From the NCBI RefSeq assembly GCF_002287175.1, contig NZ_LMVM01000003.1:1-64000 (forward strand): a DNA stretch of 64,000 bases, written 5' to 3'. The notes beneath the pieces are model-generated. The model made no database searches. It saw only the letters and a list, made by a program, of their open reading frames with translations, and had not been told where the DNA came from. Shown in pieces: positions 54,040 to 62,561 of the stretch; the first letter of the stretch is position 1; each line of letters starts with the position of its first letter. The translations under genes and the position numbers were made by a program. The DNA is from Methanobacterium bryantii (GTDB lineage: Archaea > Methanobacteriota > Methanobacteria > Methanobacteriales > Methanobacteriaceae).

Positions 54040-54264
54040 GACAAACACGTTGTGTTTGTCGCGTCAAAAACGAAGTTTTTGACAGCATGCAAAACTCCCA
54101 AAACCTTTGGTTTTGGAGCCCTCGAAAATCCACGATTTTTTGGGCGTCGAAAACATTGTTTTCGACAGCACAAATCGTAGCATGCAAAAATCAAAGATTT
54201 TTTGCAGGTTGAGGAAAATCCTTTAGGATTTTCCGAACCCCAAAAATATTGAAAATATTTTTGG
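54040..54264. repeat. Array of eight different short hairpins
   Basis: Eight successive inverted repeats fill 225 bases: GACAAACAC-gtt (54040-54060), GTCAAAAAC-gaa (54063-54083), CTCC-AAAACC-ttt (54095-54118), AAAATC-cac (about 54125-54139), GTCGAAAAC-att (54146-54166), GCAAAAATC-aaa (54084+100 to 54205), GGAAAATCC-ttta (54213-54234) and CCAAAAATATT-gaa (54240-54264), each followed by its complement. Stems are 6-11 bp and loops 3-4 nt. The stems differ from one another, so this is not a simple repeat. Apparent ORFs here are frames through palindromes. Confidence 0.8.
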
Positions 54265-54437
54265 ACGTTTAAAGCAGCTAAATATATTTTTTATAAATTA
54301 ATTAATCCAAAGCATTGGTTATTCACTATGGTTTATGTTTATGGCTTTAACAAATAATATTTGTATTTAAAATCATATAATAATACAAAGTACTTTTGAA
54401 TTATTAAATTTAATAATTAAATATTAGGAGCCTAACA

Positions 54438-54731
54438 ATGTTGGAAAGACTGGATAATATAATATACATGCTTTTAGTAGATTTAAAGGAAGGAAATCCC
54501 ATAATAAAGTTAGCTCAAAGGGAAGATACATTTGAAGAGTTCACCAGGATCAATTTATATATCTATATCGAGCTTAGCAAGGATTTTAATGTCCCAGTTT
54601 CATATTTAACAGAGTTAGAACGTTTATTTGGAAGTGGTGTTGGCCTTGTACAGGACAGCAATACGGGATGTAAGATTTTAAGGACAAAGGTACCTCTTGA
54701 AAGCATTAAACACTTCGAAGAAACTGAATAA
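54438..54731 (+). CDS. Hypothetical protein
   Basis: The 97-residue soluble protein is helical at the N-terminus (MLERLDNIIYMLLVDLKEGN) and mixed toward the end, with a single Cys in NTGCKILRT. AGGAG precedes the ATG. The family is not recognised. It is isolated. Confidence 0.6.
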   Translation: MLERLDNIIYMLLVDLKEGNPIIKLAQREDTFEEFTRINLYIYIELSKDFNVPVSYLTELERLFGSGVGLVQDSNTGCKILRTKVPLESIKHFEETE

Positions 54732-54779
54732 GAAGTTAAATTTTCACTCTTAAATCTTAAATTTCAATACAACAAGTAT

Positions 54780-55105
54780 TAGTTATAAGTTATAACAAAA
54801 AAAATCTTAATTATCTTTACTGTTAGTAAATTTATCATGGAAGTTGTAGATTGAATAATTTTAATTTTTTCTGTAAAATGCAGTAAATTTATGGATATGT
54901 GTTACAGGTTACACTTAAAGTTAAAGATTGAATAATTAAGTCAAACAGATTTAGATGAGTATTATAAGTTACAGCCTGAATTTGATTCATTATTTAATAT
55001 CGTTTCATTTAAATTAAGTGAGCAAATTTTAGGCGAGTTTTATATTTAACAGCTTGAATAATTTGACTTATTATCCGATATTTTTAATATATTTAACTTA
55101 CATAT
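54780..55105 (+). repeat. Degenerate tandem units of about 65-80 bases
   Basis: Recurring phrases such as AGATTGAATAATT (about 54849, 54929), GCCTGAATTTGATT and GCTTGAATAATTTGAC, each preceded by a GTTACA- or AACAG-like word, occur across this gap. They suggest three or four decayed units of a tandem repeat. No ORF is supported. Confidence 0.3.
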
Positions 55106-55130
55106 TAATATTATCAATTAGGTGGTTATT

Positions 55131-55799
55131 ATGCTGGATTTAGGGATACAAAAAGGTAGTAAAGATAAGAGTGATGAATATAACACAAAGTTTCTAAATC
55201 AACTTGACCCTGGAGAAGAAATAACAGGCGAGATTTACATAGGGGAAATGAAAAAGAGGTTAATTAAAAAAACAGAAGTTGATGAATTTTATGTTATAAT
55301 TACAGACCATAAAAACAAACAAAAATGGATATGTGGATTTATAACATCTTATTACCCAAAATCAGGCAACATTTATGGTGAAAAAGGAGGCAGGGTATAC
55401 AGTTTAATTGACAGTTTAAACCATGCCCTCAATAATGTTTCTATGAATGTGCAGGAAAGCTATTCTGTTAATTTTGATACATTTAGAAAGAATATAAATG
55501 AAAATGTGGGAAATGTTAAAATTAAAGCAGTTCAATCGTGGAATCCCAATGCCAAAGCATGTAATCTGGAAGTTGTCGATGCAAAAAGTGGTTCTCCTGT
55601 AGAAAAAAATGGAACCACAGACCTGGAACAGCTAGCACAAAATGATCCTGCTATTAAAATAGCCCAAGACGGTCTTTTAAGTAAAGACAAAGAAATCACC
55701 AAGAAAAATCTAGCTTTTGAACTTAAAACTATGTTAGATAGTGAAGACATAAACAAAACTGAATTTAAAAAAGCACTTCAGAAAATAGATAAATTATAG
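55131..55799 (+). CDS. Hypothetical protein with SHOCT-like C-terminus
   Basis: The roughly 222-residue protein begins MLDLGIQKGSKDKSDEY and has a strand-rich middle with FYVIITDHKNKQKWICGFIT and YYPKSGNIYGEKGGRVYSL. It ends in helices (LAFELKTMLDSEDINKTEFK) that resemble a SHOCT-type oligomerisation motif. The ATG at 55131 follows AGGTGG; an in-frame GTG at 55122 overlaps that site. The last 20 bases of the gene recur about 90 bases downstream. Function is unknown. Confidence 0.65.
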   Translation: MLDLGIQKGSKDKSDEYNTKFLNQLDPGEEITGEIYIGEMKKRLIKKTEVDEFYVIITDHKNKQKWICGFITSYYPKSGNIYGEKGGRVYSLIDSLNHALNNVSMNVQESYSVNFDTFRKNINENVGNVKIKAVQSWNPNAKACNLEVVDAKSGSPVEKNGTTDLEQLAQNDPAIKIAQDGLLSKDKEITKKNLAFELKTMLDSEDINKTEFKKALQKIDKL

Positions 55800-55918
55800 T
55801 ATACTGGTTTCTGTTTTATTTGAATATCTTTGAACTTAAAGTATGTTATAACATGGATATATAAAACTGAATGATGCGCCCCAGAAAATAGATAAATTAT
55901 AATCTTAATTCAACATAT

Positions 55919-56233
55919 CTACTTTTTACTTTCACCTTTTTGACAAAAATAAAGCTTTGGTTCCACATTTTTTAAATTGTTTTCCTTCCAGACAGGGCAT
56001 TTCTCACATATGCACATTTTTTTCAGATTAATGTCCTTGCATAATGCCTTTCCAGTAGAGCAGTACATTCCAGGGACTCTGTCTGCTTCAAAATACATTC
56101 CACTTTCACTTGCCCATGCTATTTCCTGCATTATTCTCCATTTACCTTCAGCACATACACTCTCTGATTGGACAGGACATTGCGGGCACAAACACCTTTT
56201 GATGTTCATCACACTGAATTCAACTTTGCTCAT
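55919..56233 (-). CDS. DUF2769-like cysteine-rich protein
   Basis: The 104-residue protein has two cysteine clusters, RCLCPQCPVQ near the N-terminus and KMCICEKCPVW near residue 80, plus CAEGK, YCSTGKALC and YFCQKGE. This pattern is that of the DUF2769 family found in methanogens. The clusters probably bind metal, perhaps an iron-sulfur centre. The following gap 56234-56698 is AT-rich and empty. Confidence 0.72.
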   Translation of the reverse strand: MSKVEFSVMNIKRCLCPQCPVQSESVCAEGKWRIMQEIAWASESGMYFEADRVPGMYCSTGKALCKDINLKKMCICEKCPVWKENNLKNVEPKLYFCQKGESKK

Positions 56234-56698
56234 ATAATTTATTATATCATAACTAATTTTTATTTTTTAATAATAATCCTGAATTTAATAAAAAATTTTT
56301 GTAGCCCTCTATTAATAAATATAAGATTTAGTTTATTATTAGAATATTTGATAGGTCCATAAATTTTAAAAATAATTTATGATATTGTTTGCAAATAAAA
56401 TCATTAACAAGATGGTTAAAAATGATAAGTTTGCAGTTAAATATCATAAAATTACAAATTCGCAAAAATAGCAGTAAATAAGTTTGTTAGTATACATGTA
56501 ATGATTGATTTATGTTAACTTTTAAGATTTTTATTTTATTTCTAATTTTAAAAAATTTTGATGTTAGCTATTACCTACTTGAATAAAAATAGTACTTTAA
56601 AATTTTGAATTTGAAACTGAATATTCAAATTTATGTAATAAGGATATATTGATCCTTATTACATAAAGTGAAGAACTACTGTAATCCTGGATAAAAAA

Positions 56699-56890
56699 TT
56701 ATTTACTGTAATAGAGCGCTAATTTACTGGTCACAATCATTCTAGCCCTTAAAAGGGTTTTATCAGTGTGATCATTGTTTTTGATTTTTAATTCAATTTT
56801 TTGAAGTAAAGGTTCTAAATTATTTGGTTTGCATTTATATGCAGCATCTAAAAAATCATTTGCTATATCCATATCATCAAAATTATCCAT
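56699..56890 (-). CDS. Small hypothetical protein
   Basis: The roughly 63-residue helical protein begins MDNFDDMDIANDFLDAAYKC. ATG 56890 follows GGGGGTC. An extended frame back to 56956 would draw its N-terminus from the adjoining MITE-like element (its CATGAGCG end supplies MSD), so the longer form is unlikely. TPR-like helices are possible (LEPLLQKIELKIKNN). The family is not recognised. Confidence 0.5.
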   Translation of the reverse strand: MDNFDDMDIANDFLDAAYKCKPNNLEPLLQKIELKIKNNDHTDKTLLRARMIVTSKLALYYSK

Positions 56891-56916
56891 TAAGAGACCC
56901 CCACTATTTTTAAAGT

Positions 56917-57065
56917 CGCTCATGCCCATAATGTTGTGTAAATAATATCGCTTCACGCGTGTGTCTGGTTAAATAAATTGTATTTTTTTAAGATCTCATA
57001 TAATCAATTAAAACCACAATTTAACATACTAGTATAACTCACGCACAGGATCATAGACATGAGCG
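56917..57065. mobile_element. MITE-like element, copy 2
   Basis: A 149-base element from CGCTCATG (56917-56924) to CATGAGCG (57058-57065). Its body matches copy 1 at 36299-36437 nearly base for base over long stretches (AATAATATCGCTTCAC, GTGTGTCTGGTTAAATAAAT, AATTAAAACCACAATTTAAC). It carries an extra short segment near the right end (GCACAGGATCATA). Confidence 0.65.
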
Positions 57066-57161
57066 TTTAAAGTTATAAATATAGTTGTCTTCACAATAGT
57101 TTAGATTTTTTGACTAAAAATGATGACTTTTTTCACAGATGATTAAAAGCATATAATTTTA

Positions 57162-57310
57162 CGCTCATGTCCATGATCATGTGTACACTTCATGCATTAT
57201 GTTAAATTATAATATCAATTAATTATATGAAATTATATTTAGAAGTGTAATTAACCATGTAACTCATAAAAATTCAAAGTAACATCGGCACAACCATTTA
57301 GACATGAGCG
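57162..57310. mobile_element. MITE-like element, copy 3, inverted
   Basis: A 149-base element bounded by CGCTCATGTC (57162-57171) and GACATGAGCG (57301-57310). Its left end matches the reverse complement of the right end of copy 2 (ATGTTAAATT...ATTAATTATATGA), so it lies head-on to copy 2 with 96 bases between them. It is more diverged than copies 1 and 2. The remainder of 57311-57955 holds no supported gene. Confidence 0.55.
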
Positions 57311-57955
57311 TAATTTTAAAAGCATATTCCATGTTAAAACGATGTCAAAGTATCAGAAAGCATATGTAATATTTTGTCTTTTTGCAGGCTAAATTTCTAA
57401 ATAGTCCTATAGAATTTATAGAATTAAATTCCAGAGTATTTTTACGTATAAGCTTAAAATGGTGGATTTAATTTAAAATTAGTAATCTGATAATCTATTA
57501 AAAATAAAAAAAAGTAAATGATTAAATTTGTATTGAGTTATCATCACAGTTAAAACCACATGTTGTTCCACATCCACGGGTTCATAAAGTGGTGCATGTG
57601 ATAGAAAAAAGTGGGAAGTTCCAGGGGTTGTTGAAGAATAAACTGCCACATGTAAACATATTTTCATGTCTTAAATAGATTATACATTGTAATATAATAT
57701 ATTAAAATTGTACTATTAAATTTTTTATATGGATAATAAGATAAAAAAACTTTCTATTTAAAATTATACACATTATCAACTGGTTTAACCAAAAAATACC
57801 TCTTAATCTATAATAAATGTTTAATAGAAACATGAAAAAAGTTAAAATTAAGCTTTTTAAGCAATAAATTAATTCTTCTTAAATGCATTGTTTTATATAA
57901 TATCAAAAATAAAATTTATTCAACCATTTTTTGGTTATATTTAGGATGTGATGAA

Positions 57956-58180
57956 TTGTTTAGAGATAATTACGGAAGAGATAATAGAGGAAGTTCATCT
58001 CCTGTAAATGAAGGAGAAGAATACGATGTTAAAATAGAAGATATGGGAAGAAGTGGAGATGGAATTGCTAAAATAGAAGGTTTCATAGTTTTTGTAAGTG
58101 GAGCTAAAAAAGGCGATGAAGTTAAAATTAGAATCACTTCCACAAGAAGAAACTTTGCTTTTGCAGAAGTAGTAAAATAG
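57956..58180 (+). CDS. TRAM-domain protein
   Basis: The 74-residue protein is a single TRAM domain (residues about 18-74: GEEYDVKIEDMGRSGDGIAK, FVSGAKKGDEVKIRI) with a short Arg/Asn/Gly-rich lead. Stand-alone TRAM proteins of methanogens bind RNA and act as RNA chaperones, some cold-induced. TTG start at 57956 behind GGATGTGATG. Confidence 0.9.
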   Translation: MFRDNYGRDNRGSSSPVNEGEEYDVKIEDMGRSGDGIAKIEGFIVFVSGAKKGDEVKIRITSTRRNFAFAEVVK

Positions 58181-58373
58181 CTTAATTTAGGTTTTAAGTT
58201 AATTTTTAATGCTCTTAATCAGTATTAACGCTTTAAACTGCATTACAATATATTAAACGTTTTTTTATTAAGATATTGCATCATCGAAGCTACTGATCAT
58301 GAGCTTTTAAAATTTAATTTCCATTAGAAATTCCTCTTTTTTTGTATTTTTAGATGAGTTTAATCATATTGTT

Positions 58374-58480
58374 GCTCACAAGATCGTAATATTTGTAACG
58401 GGCTGTGTTGATGGATCCCATTGTTTAATTTTTGCGGTTGAAAATCTTTGATTTCAAACACCGAAAATTGAAAATTTTCA
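58374..58480. repeat. Hairpin pair and a short recurring word
   Basis: CTCACAAGATCGTAATA (58375-58391) recurs at 59810-59826. It is followed by TTGAAAATC-ttt-GATTTCAA (about 58438-58456) and GAAAATT-ga-AAATTTTC (about 58463-58479), again of the hairpin family. No gene lies in 58181-58740. Confidence 0.45.
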
Positions 58481-58743
58481 CGTGCTTCGTAATATAATGG
58501 TAATGTTGGGCAAATGATCGTAATATTAAATCAAATATTTGTGTAGTATCTTAATTCAACCCTCAAAACTTAAAAAAATTCGTGATTTAATTTATTAACG
58601 ATTATTATATTGTTAACCCTGTGGATTACATAATATTATCTTTAATTTCATGAATGTTCCTCTAAAACATTATGAAATAGGAAAATTATTTATTTCTTGT
58701 ATATTTAATATATATTACATATTGATCATAAAGAGGCGGTAAA

Positions 58744-58791
58744 ATGGTTGATAGAAATTTCTTTATTACTATAATGCAGGAGCCGGAATAG
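58744..58791 (+). CDS. Possible 15-codon leader peptide
   Basis: ATG 58744 behind AAGAGGCGG opens a 15-codon frame (MVDRNFFITIMQEPE) whose TAG directly abuts the ATG of the SHOCT-domain gene at 58792. It contains that gene's ribosome site AGGAG. It could couple translation or be the stub of a truncated gene. Confidence 0.3.
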   Translation: MVDRNFFITIMQEPE

Positions 58792-59655
58792 ATGTTTAAT
58801 CAAAATGAAAAATTATTGAAAGAATATGTAAAAAAAAGGTTAGGCACTAATTTTAGACCCAGTAAGGAAATTAAAGAATTTGTTCGTGCTAATTCTAATG
58901 GGAGAAGTGATAGTTCTTTTGCAGTCGTAATACGTTCAAAAATTAAACGAGGTATGGAATCTGGTAGAATAAATACTATTGAAGAAATTGACCAGATTAT
59001 TGATAATTCATACAAAGAATATAAAGAACGTATAGAAATAAAGAGGAGACTAAATGAAGAACCAACTTTCAGAGTTGTTCATGAACCTCATAAAGATGTT
59101 AAAACAGTAAAACCGGTTGATTGGAGTGGTGTAAAAAGAGCCAGTAATGTTGTAGCAGGAGGCGTACTTTTGGGACCTGTAGGTGCATTAGCAGGATATG
59201 CTTTAAGTGATAATAAATCACCTGAATCTAAACTTGTTTATAAGACATACATACAAGAGAACTGTATTATCCAAGTATATGCTAACAAATTGAATTACAC
59301 GAATAAAAAAGCTTCATGGCCCCTTTTTTTTAAAAAAATAGTTTCTATAAAGTTAGATAAAGATCATAATAAATTTGAGATAATGGAAAATAGTGGCTCT
59401 AAATTGACATTTCGAGGAGAAAGACCCATAAATAAAGATTACACTAAGAATATATTTGATAAAATAGAGTCAAATTTTAATGAATATCGATCTAAGAATA
59501 AATCTAATGATGTAATGGAATCAAAACCTGCTAATTTGAATTCTAAGAGAAATCCTCTCGATTTGATTAAGAAGTTGCATGAACTTAAGGAAGATGGCTT
59601 AATTACTAATGATGAATTTGAAGATAAAAAAAGAGAATTGCTAAGCAGAATATAA
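58792..59655 (+). CDS. SHOCT-domain protein, hypothetical
   Basis: The 287-residue protein has a helical N-terminus, a Gly-rich stretch GGVLLGPVGALAGYALSD (about 122-139) that may insert in membranes, a strand-rich middle and a C-terminal SHOCT motif (about 255-287: IKKLHELKEDGLITNDEFED). SHOCT motifs mediate oligomerisation. AGGAG precedes the ATG. Function is unknown. Confidence 0.68.
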   Translation: MFNQNEKLLKEYVKKRLGTNFRPSKEIKEFVRANSNGRSDSSFAVVIRSKIKRGMESGRINTIEEIDQIIDNSYKEYKERIEIKRRLNEEPTFRVVHEPHKDVKTVKPVDWSGVKRASNVVAGGVLLGPVGALAGYALSDNKSPESKLVYKTYIQENCIIQVYANKLNYTNKKASWPLFFKKIVSIKLDKDHNKFEIMENSGSKLTFRGERPINKDYTKNIFDKIESNFNEYRSKNKSNDVMESKPANLNSKRNPLDLIKKLHELKEDGLITNDEFEDKKRELLSRI

Positions 59656-59923
59656 TCCTTATGATAAAAACCAAAAGAGTTCAATAGTATAAAATGAAGT
59701 TAACTAAGCTACATCCATTAATTTTTGCTATTAAAAATAGCCTACTATGATTATTTAGATTAACTTTATTATTTTTGGATATAGTCATCGTTATAAAAAC
59801 ATAATATTACTCACAAGATCGTAATAGGAACCTACAATTTAAAAAAAATTTTTAAATTAAGTTTTTATATCACTTCACTCAATCTAACGTTATAATTTAT
59901 CAATATTTCAGGGTGTGCTAAAA

Positions 59924-60724
59924 GTGGGTTTTTTTGACTTGTTTAAGAGTCCTAAATCATGGAGTATAAAAGGTTATAAATTAATGAGAAAAGGTAAATA
60001 CGAGGAAGCTTTGATATATTTGGATAAAGCTTTAGAATTAAATCCAGGAGATATTAACGCTTTACATAATAAGGGTGTAGTTTTGAGTTATCTTGGAGAT
60101 GGTGAAAATGCTGTTAGTTTTTTGGATAAAGTTTTAGAATTAAATCCAGAAAATGTGAATGCATGGCATGATAAAGGTTTTATTCTAATGGAATTAGGAA
60201 AATATGATGAATCAATTAAAAGTTTTGATAGAACCTTAGAATTAGACCCTAAAAAAGTCCCATCATTGTATAGTAAAGGTATACTACTCGGAAAAAATAA
60301 AAAACATCAAGAATCAATTGAATGCTTTGATAAAATTTTAGAAATTAATCCAAATAATGCTGAAGCATGGTTTAGCAAAGGTTTAAATCTTTTATCGCTT
60401 GAAAAATATGAAGAAGCTTTAAATTGTTATAATAAATCGTTAGAACTTGATCCAAATAATACCATGACATGGAATAATAAGGGCAACACATTAGAAAAAC
60501 TTGAAAAACACAATGAATCGTTGGAATGTTTTGAGAAAGTTTTGAAAATAGATCCAAATAATTTTGAAGCTTGGTATCTTAAAGGAGAAACCTTTAAAGG
60601 ACTTCAACAGTACAATGAAGCATTGGAATGCTATAACAAATCAGTGGAAGTGAACACTGATAACCCTGATTTTCAATTTGCATCAAAAGCTAAAGAGGAA
60701 GTTTTGAAGTTGATGGAAAAGTAG
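59924..60724 (+). CDS. TPR-repeat protein
   Basis: The roughly 266-residue protein has about seven tetratricopeptide repeats of 34 residues from residue 15 on (KGKYEEALIYLDKALELNPG, then repeated with DIN, NVN, KVP, NAE). GTG at 59924, giving MGFFDLFKSPKSW, fits the usual lead of methanogen TPR proteins and follows AGGGTGTG; an in-frame GTG at 59915 overlaps that site. It is a protein-binding scaffold, no partner identified. Confidence 0.88.
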   Translation: MGFFDLFKSPKSWSIKGYKLMRKGKYEEALIYLDKALELNPGDINALHNKGVVLSYLGDGENAVSFLDKVLELNPENVNAWHDKGFILMELGKYDESIKSFDRTLELDPKKVPSLYSKGILLGKNKKHQESIECFDKILEINPNNAEAWFSKGLNLLSLEKYEEALNCYNKSLELDPNNTMTWNNKGNTLEKLEKHNESLECFEKVLKIDPNNFEAWYLKGETFKGLQQYNEALECYNKSVEVNTDNPDFQFASKAKEEVLKLMEK

Positions 60725-60773
60725 ATTTTTATTATATAAAACATCTAATTTTTTGTATTTTTGGTGTGTTTGT

Positions 60774-60801
60774 ACTTCGTTATATAAGTCTATAACGAAG
60801 T
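60774..60801. terminator. Strong hairpin after the TPR gene
   Basis: ACTTCGTTATA (60774-60784) and TATAACGAAGT (60791-60801) form a perfect 11-bp stem with a 6-base loop, 50 bases after the TPR stop. No T-run follows, so a terminator role is uncertain; it may mark the edge of the right-end cassette. Confidence 0.35.
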
Positions 60802-61035
60802 CGGCAAAAATTACTTTCAAAATTTACTTCAAATACATTCAATATCAACCATTTAGGTATATGTACTGATATAACTAGGGATCTTTTAAATAATTTATTA
60901 TATGTTCTAAATTATTCCAAATCAAACAAATCTAGACAGCATAGTATTCATGCATCATATTATAATTTAGTAAATATCATTTTGTGGTCAATGTATCCAA
61001 ATAAAGCAAATTTCATAAGGATTTCCTTGTTCTAA
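60795..61035 (+). pseudogene. Possible 3' remnant of a gene
   Basis: A 75-codon open frame ending in TAA at 61033-61035 reads LLSKFTSNTFNINHLGICTD then ITRDLLNNLLYVLNYSKSNK and ends with NIILWSMYPNKANFIRISLF. There is no ATG, GTG or TTG start. Protein-like composition suggests the tail of a lost gene, next to the MCM-like gene that converges on it. Confidence 0.35.
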
Positions 61036-62519
61036 AATATTTTGATATAACCAGATGCAGGTTCAAGTATCAATCCTTGTTGCTTTAATTTTGTTATTAT
61101 TTCCTCAACTTTCTCTTTACTCATGTTATACCTGTCTGATATTTCATCTGTAATTATATCAACTGGTATTCTACCACCATATTCATCGCTTGACTCTTTA
61201 ATAACATCGAGAGTAACTCGGGCTTTATCACGTTCTGATTTAGGTGTACGTCCTTCTACTTTGTCAATATCAACTTTTCCGGTTTCAGGATCATATCCAA
61301 CTTGTTTCATACATTCCTGCTGTAGTTTAATGGCCCTTTTTGCGTCATCAGCAGTAACTCTTTTTCCTAATCTTATCTTACAGTTTGCCTCAGATAATCT
61401 GACCAGTGCTTCAAGCTGACGGGCTGTAATTGGGGCTGGAGAATCTTCATCTTCTGCATCACCCCTCATTCCAACATAAAACTCTTTAAGTACTTCAATG
61501 GCCCCATCATTAAGCTCTGGGCTAGGTTGTTTTCTTGCATATGCGATATATTTCATTAGAAGTTCAGGATCAATTACAAATGGAATTTCAGTACTTTGGT
61601 GTATATTCAACATGTGACTTGCTAGTTTTCTATCTTTGTCAGCGTCAGGTTTATCTTCCACAAGAAATATAAGGTCAAATCTTGAAAGAATAGAAGGCAG
61701 GAGGTCAATTTGTTCTGCAACAGATTTATAACGATCAAATCTTCCAAATTTGGGGTTTACAGCTGCAAGTAGTGAACATTTTAAATTTAAGTTTTGATGA
61801 TTTAAAACTTCATTAATAATAAAGCTTTGAGTATTGTCATTTGATTTACTGTCTATACATAAAATAAACCACTTTAAATCATTTTTAATTACTTCAGCAG
61901 TAATTTCTACAGTGTTTATATCATCTTTGTTTGTGTAAAGCCCTTGAGGGGCAAGTTTTGATGCATATTCAAGTATTTGGGATTTACCAATACCCGGATC
62001 TCCTACAATTAATATATTGATATTTCCTCTTATTCTGTTTTTATCTTGAAGTTCTTTTGAAACTCCCCCGAACAACTGTAAAGCTATACCTTCTTTTATT
62101 TCTTTATATCCATGAAGCATGGGAGCTATTGAATCAATAATTTTATTATAAACATCAGGATCGGCTGCAAGTTCTTTTATTTTTTTTTCATCTTCTTTGA
62201 TTATCTCAATATCTTTATATTTTAAAAATCCATTAAATTCAGTATTTTCTAATGTATTATGATGAGATTTGAAATATTCAATGAATTCATACAAAAGTCC
62301 TTCATTTTTAAACCATTCTCTTCTAATGTGATATTGTTTAAACAACTTATGGAATAATGATTCAAGTTTATAATCTCCAGGTATCTTATGGATTATATCC
62401 ATATCTTCATAAATGAAAGCTTTATTATCATTGAACCTTTTTTCAGGATTATTTGCATAACCAATTTTAACAACATCGTCATTCCCAATAAAATAAACAT
62501 ATCCTTCTTGAGATTTCAT
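61032..62519 (-). CDS. T5orf172 (GIY-YIG-like) domain fused to a truncated MCM ATPase
   Basis: The 495-residue protein begins with a T5orf172/Mug113-type domain (about 6-85: GYVYFIG, VVKIGYANNPEKRF, H57 and EWF at 68-70), a GIY-YIG-nuclease relative. It continues with the MCM AAA+ module: GYKEIKEGIALQLFGG (137-152), Walker A GDPGIGKS (173-180), sensor 1 AAVNPKFGRF (252-261), Arg finger LPSILSRFD (274-282), sensor 2 ITARQLEALVRLSEA and a C-terminal winged helix (about 430-495). The MCM N-terminal OB/zinc domains are replaced. Walker B reads ILCIDSKSND instead of IDExDKM, and about 30 residues between Walker A and B are missing. AGAGG precedes the ATG; 42 bases after the FRG gene, so an operon. 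Confidence 0.85.
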   Translation of the reverse strand: MKSQEGYVYFIGNDDVVKIGYANNPEKRFNDNKAFIYEDMDIIHKIPGDYKLESLFHKLFKQYHIRREWFKNEGLLYEFIEYFKSHHNTLENTEFNGFLKYKDIEIIKEDEKKIKELAADPDVYNKIIDSIAPMLHGYKEIKEGIALQLFGGVSKELQDKNRIRGNINILIVGDPGIGKSQILEYASKLAPQGLYTNKDDINTVEITAEVIKNDLKWFILCIDSKSNDNTQSFIINEVLNHQNLNLKCSLLAAVNPKFGRFDRYKSVAEQIDLLPSILSRFDLIFLVEDKPDADKDRKLASHMLNIHQSTEIPFVIDPELLMKYIAYARKQPSPELNDGAIEVLKEFYVGMRGDAEDEDSPAPITARQLEALVRLSEANCKIRLGKRVTADDAKRAIKLQQECMKQVGYDPETGKVDIDKVEGRTPKSERDKARVTLDVIKESSDEYGGRIPVDIITDEISDRYNMSKEKVEEIITKLKQQGLILEPASGYIKIF

Positions 62520-62561
62520 TTAATCTGCCTCTTTTTACTTATCAAATAGTATAGCAGTTTA

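Noticed and set aside
53940..54194. Minus-strand ORFs across the hairpin array (53940-54194 and 54005-54187)
   Set aside because: They translate palindromic hairpin DNA, have no ribosome site and unlikely composition; the hairpins explain the open frames.
57479..57667. Minus-strand 62-codon ORF, with a second 33-codon frame rich in Trp, Met and His (ending FMNPWMWNNMWF) in another register
   Set aside because: The frames compete over the same DNA, neither has a ribosome site, and I could not choose one; not strong enough to annotate.
61032..62519. Reading the MCM-like gene as the replicative MCM helicase
   Set aside because: It lacks the N-terminal DNA-binding domains, has an altered Walker B and carries a T5orf172 domain, so it is unlikely to be the chromosomal replicative helicase.
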